From NCBI GenBank assembly GCA_004151065.3, contig NWUY0300031808.1, positions 1 through 10,062 on the forward strand: DNA of 10,062 bases, written 5' to 3'. Positions 7,205 through 10,062 of this stretch are shown here, one piece after another (the stretch's first letter is position 1; each line of letters begins with the position of its first letter). Source of the stretch: Larix sibirica (taxonomy: Eukaryota; Streptophyta; Pinopsida; Pinales; Pinaceae). Position numbers and translations under genes: made by a program. The notes below the pieces were generated by a model. That model worked only from the letters and a program-made list of their open reading frames with translations. It had not been told where the DNA came from and did no database searches.

Positions 7205-8759
7205 GTGGCTTCTAGGAAAACAGGAACACGGGGAAATCCTACATCTCCCTTGCATCGAGGAGTCCCAGATCCAGAGCAAATTTTGAGAGAGGCCAGGAAA
7301 AAATTAGGTTCTACTTATTTTGGAAGATATCACTATCCTCCATCTATAGATGTACCAGATCAGTCACAACAAGCTTCTCCTTCTACAAATCTACAACCTG
7401 GGAAAGAAGAAAAGGAACAATATTTGTCTTTTCTTATCCCTGCCATTCTAGTTGATAATTTTCAGGTTTACACCAATCCTTTATCATCTGAAAAAGTTAA
7501 AACTGAGATATTAGATTCAGGAATTTTTCCATTAAAATCTGAACTTCCACCTTTTACTCCTCTCACGAGTAGGATCCCATTTTATCACCTTAAATCGAAC
7601 AGTCCCCCTTCTCCATCAAGCCAAGTTAACTCAAACATGGCTGGACAACGTCTTGATATGATGGATCATATAGTGGCTACAAGATATTCCCCATTGGTTC
7701 TATCTCAACCCCTTAATGCTCTTCCTGGGGGTGATTACCAAATATATCTTCCTAGGTCAATGGTCAGGTGATGTCACCACAGAAGAACACTGCAATTCCT
7801 TCTTCAGTTATGCAGATAATCAAAACATTAAGGCTAAGGATGTTTGGATGCGGATGTTCGTACAAAGCTTGGATGGAGAGGTAAGAGAATGGTTCAGAGA
7901 GTTACCAGTAAACTCCATAAATGGAATAGAAGCTTTAGAAGAGGTGTTTATGAGACATCAGGGAGACACAAAAGACTATATTTACTATATCACCGAGTTT
8001 GGAGATTTGAAAAGAAATCAAAATGAAGCAGTTATATATTTTTCAAAGCGTTTCAATAAGATGTATAGTAAGATACCTGCTGAAATTAAGCCTTCTGAGA
8101 CATCAGCAAAGCTCACTTATGCTAATTCTTTCGATTCTAAATTTTCATTATTATTAAGAGAAAGAAGGTATGTGTCTTTGCTAAATATGCAGGAGGCTGC
8201 ATTAGAAGTTGAGTCTAATATGTTGGCATCAAGCAAACTTAAGGATAAATCAAAATATCAAGTGCATGATAAAAAGGGTAAAAAAGAAATGATACCATCA
8301 ACTTCTACAGAAAAACCATCAGAAAATAAATTGGATGAAATGACCAAGTTAATCAATAATTTGTCTGCAAAAATTAATAGGTTAGAAATGGAAAATAAAA
8401 ATCAAAATAGACCTATGCAAGAAGGAGATCAAAATCCAAATCAATTTAGATGCTCTTTTGTTCCTAGATTCTTACTGAGAGAAAGAAGGAACAATGATAT
8501 TCAAAGATAAAAAAGAGATAATGCGGAGCAGAGGATTCAACCTCCTTTCCAAAATAATATGATATGAGATGATGAGTCCTATGAAATAGATGAAATGGAG
8601 GTTGAAGATTTAGAACCTGATATTGATCAATTATATGACGTTTCTTCTTGTAATTTTCTTACTAAGGCTGAATATCATTATGCAAATATGGCAGATTATC
8701 ACGGGACAGATTGTTTTGAACGAGAATCATATATGCCAGAGGTTTACGAGGAAATGCAG
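7205..8759 (+). pseudogene. Ty3/Gypsy gag (capsid/nucleocapsid) pseudogene
   Basis: Gag forms the virus-like particle that packages element RNA. An N-terminal Pro/Ser-rich part opens at about 7205 (ASRKTGTRG), where GTG stands at the likely original ATG. It runs to 7750, including MAGQRLDMMDH at 7637. A frame change near 7755, between YLPR and GQWSGDVTTEEH, leads into the retrotransposon gag core: DVWMRMFVQSLDGEVREWF (about 7839-7895), then YYITEFGDLKR, FSKRFNKMYSKIPAEIKP and LLLRERR. A short coiled coil (EMTKLINNLSAKINRLEMEN) spans about 8339-8398. The core is the Retrotrans_gag type. No CCHC zinc knuckle is visible, although many gags have one. Stops at 8508 (TAA) and 8565 (TGA, probable Trp) interrupt it, and another at 8760 closes this stretch. 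Confidence 0.85.
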
Positions 8760-9500
8760 TAGAATTCATGTGGTCTTAGGTCGGGAATGAAGCAAGAAGC
8801 ATTGGGAAAAAAGAAGGTAAAGAATGTTCCTATTAAAGAAAGTTTATCTTGTGAGAAAAAACAGAAATAACAAAGAGATGGGAATAAAATTATAGATACC
8901 GAAGAAGTAGGAAAAATTGCTAATTTTAATTTGGAACATGAAATTAGCAAAATCAAAATTCCCATTCCATTAACTGAGTTGGTTAGGAATAATTCATACA
9001 GGGAGCCTACTCTTAAAATCTTGAATTCTTTAGCTACTCCTATCCCTTTAGATGAAATTAATTTGCAGGATGAAAATCCGACTATTATTTCTAGTTCTAA
9101 AACATTTGATCAACCAGATGATAAATCTCATTATCCTCCTCCTTTTTATATCACACTCATTGGTCATGATCAGATGCTACATAACTGTCTCTTAGATTCT
9201 GGTGCTTCACATAGTCTTGTGCCTAAAGAATTCATGGAGGATTTAGGGCTTTCAATCACTAAACCTTATCATGACCTGTATGCCTTTGACTCTAGAGTAG
9301 CAAACTATCTTGGAGTCATTAAAGATCTTGTGGTCAGCCTTACATAGATGCCAATGAAAAGTGTGCTTATGGATGTTTTTGTAGTTGATGTTTCTCCTAA
9401 GTTTGGTATGTTGTTATCACGATCATGGGAAAAAAATGTAGGGGGAACCCTGCAGATGGATCTGTCTTATGCTTCAATACCAATATTTGGAGGAGAATAA
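8760..9500 (+). pseudogene. Retroviral-type aspartic protease region of the Ty3/Gypsy polyprotein
   Basis: The protease cleaves the Gag-Pol precursor and works as a homodimer. The catalytic motif LLDSGASHSLVP is centred on the Asp codon at 9195-9197, followed by EFMEDLGL, a typical continuation of plant Ty3/Gypsy proteases. It is preceded by a linker of about 140 codons with no domain I can name. After it come SVLMDVFVVD, FGMLLSRSW and GGTLQMDLSYA, the usual C-terminal part. The frame is the same as gag's. Stops at 8760 (TAG), 8868 (TAA), 9345 (TAG) and 9498 (TAA) all sit where Gln would fit, for example before MPMK and before RRLYRE. The catalytic triplet itself is intact. Confidence 0.82.
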
Positions 9501-10062
9501 AGGAGACTTTATAGAGAAGTGCAGCTTGCATATTTGGTAAGTGATGATAAAAATCCTAAAAACCATCCAATTTACTCATTACAAGAGGATCTTGGTTCTT
9601 TTACATTACATTTGAATGATGATTCCACAGGTGTTTTACATGTTCAGAAAGATAATCTAGTCTAGCCCAAGAGGGAGGTGTAGGAAAGTTTATGGCAAAT
9701 GTGCTTTGATGGTTCATCATGTAAAGAGGGAGCAGGAGTAGGTGTTATACTTATTTCTTCTGGAGGTGAGATTATTTATTTAATGTATAAGTTTGGAATT
9801 CCAAACAATTAATAATATCGCTGAATATGAAGCATTAGTTCTTGGGTTAAGGGCTGCAAAAGACTTAGGCATTCAAAAAATTACTGTGTTTGGTGACTCC
9901 AAATTAATAGTACAAGAAGTAAGGAATGTATATCAGGTGAAACAATCTTTGTTGAAAGTTTATCAGAATGAGGTATGGGTGTTACAACATATTTTTCCAC
10001 CTTGTGAGCATTAGCACTCATTGGCCTTCATTATTCATTTGATTGACTCAGAACCACTTTTT
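9501..10062 (+). pseudogene. RNase H domain of the Ty3/Gypsy polyprotein (partial at right edge)
   Basis: A linker (9501-9683, with TAG stops at 9663 and 9681) leads to WQMCFDGSSCKEGAG, carrying the first catalytic Asp (codon 9708). After MYK at 9789-9791 the frame moves by +1, most simply by an extra T in the run at 9792-9794. It continues as EFQTINNIAEYEALVLGLRA with the catalytic Glu (codon 9823), then VFGDS with the second Asp (codon 9895), then YQVKQSLLKVYQNEVW. A TAG stop follows at 10012. The fourth acidic residue would lie near or beyond the window end. FDGSS...AEYEAL...FGDS is the RVT_3 or archaic RNase H pattern, not the RNase H normally fused directly behind Ty3 reverse transcriptase. 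Only about 65 codons separate it from the end of the protease region, so no RT fits between them. Confidence 0.8.

Larger units (their letters stand above)
6442..10062 (+). mobile_element. Decayed Ty3/Gypsy LTR retrotransposon, right end beyond the window
   Basis: In order: probable LTR, tRNA-Asp PBS, gag, aspartic protease, RNase H. Gag and protease lie essentially in one frame (codons starting at multiples of 3), with one frame change near 7755 and one near 9792. In-frame stops lie at 8508, 8565, 8760, 8868, 9345, 9498, 9663 and 9681. Reverse transcriptase, integrase and the 3' LTR are not in the window and, if present, lie to the right. The fused gag-pol layout and the RNase H with an AEYEAL motif suggest a plant lineage carrying an extra archaic-type RNase H (Tat-like), but the clade cannot be assigned without RT. 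Confidence 0.8.

Noticed and set aside
8744-8965. Minus-strand open frame opposite the gag-protease linker
   Set aside because: Hydrophobic antisense shadow of an acidic and basic linker, with no independent support.
9669-9680. Purine run followed by TGTAGG, resembling a polypurine tract and LTR start
   Set aside because: It lies in the polyprotein frame just before the RNase H motif, so it is more likely coding sequence.

Overview
The window reads as AT-rich nuclear DNA of a land plant. The evidence is the first exon of a plant ICE1/SCREAM-type bHLH transcription factor, a 5'-truncated L1-type LINE whose remnant carries a plant-style C-terminal RNase H, and a Ty3/Gypsy LTR retrotransposon with a tRNA-Asp primer-binding site of the sort common in plants. 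The long non-coding, repeat-filled spacing would fit a gymnosperm, but that is an inference. Nothing looks bacterial, and I saw no rRNA, tRNA gene or CRISPR array.

Layout. (1) 1-1160, minus strand: exon 1 of the bHLH gene (1160-624) ends at a good splice donor inside the bHLH domain. All of 1-623 is then intron, and the remaining exons lie off the left edge. (2) 1161-1759: the gene's upstream flank, with a TATA-like box and a 61-bp tandem repeat. (3) About 1760-2791, minus strand: a dead LINE fragment (zinc-binding region of the reverse transcriptase, then RNase H, then a poly(A) tail), flanked by a 10-bp candidate target-site duplication. (4) 2792-4420: very AT-rich, gene-poor DNA with a degenerate tandem duplication, a perfect hairpin, a TA/TG microsatellite and a MITE-like interval bounded by 20-bp inverted repeats. 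(5) 4421-4609: a weak exon-like open stretch. (6) About 4737-6408, plus strand: a long decayed ORF of unrecognised function with a conserved-looking globular half and a coiled-coil half. In its main frame it has eight internal stops but no frameshift. (7) About 6442-7074: probable 5' LTR (TGTTA...TAACA), followed by a tRNA-Asp-type PBS at 7080. (8) 7205 to the window end, plus strand: a decayed gag-protease-RNase H polyprotein cut off by the right edge.

How the parts relate. Only the bHLH exon looks like a functional host gene. The rest is a transposon graveyard. Stops in the two long plus-strand frames are mostly TAG or TAA where glutamine is plausible, with a few at likely tryptophans, while frameshifts are rare. 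That pattern fits slow cytosine-deamination decay of methylated repeats. The most interesting features are the unidentified ORF directly upstream of the LTR, and the domain order of the element: RNase H follows protease with no room for reverse transcriptase between them.
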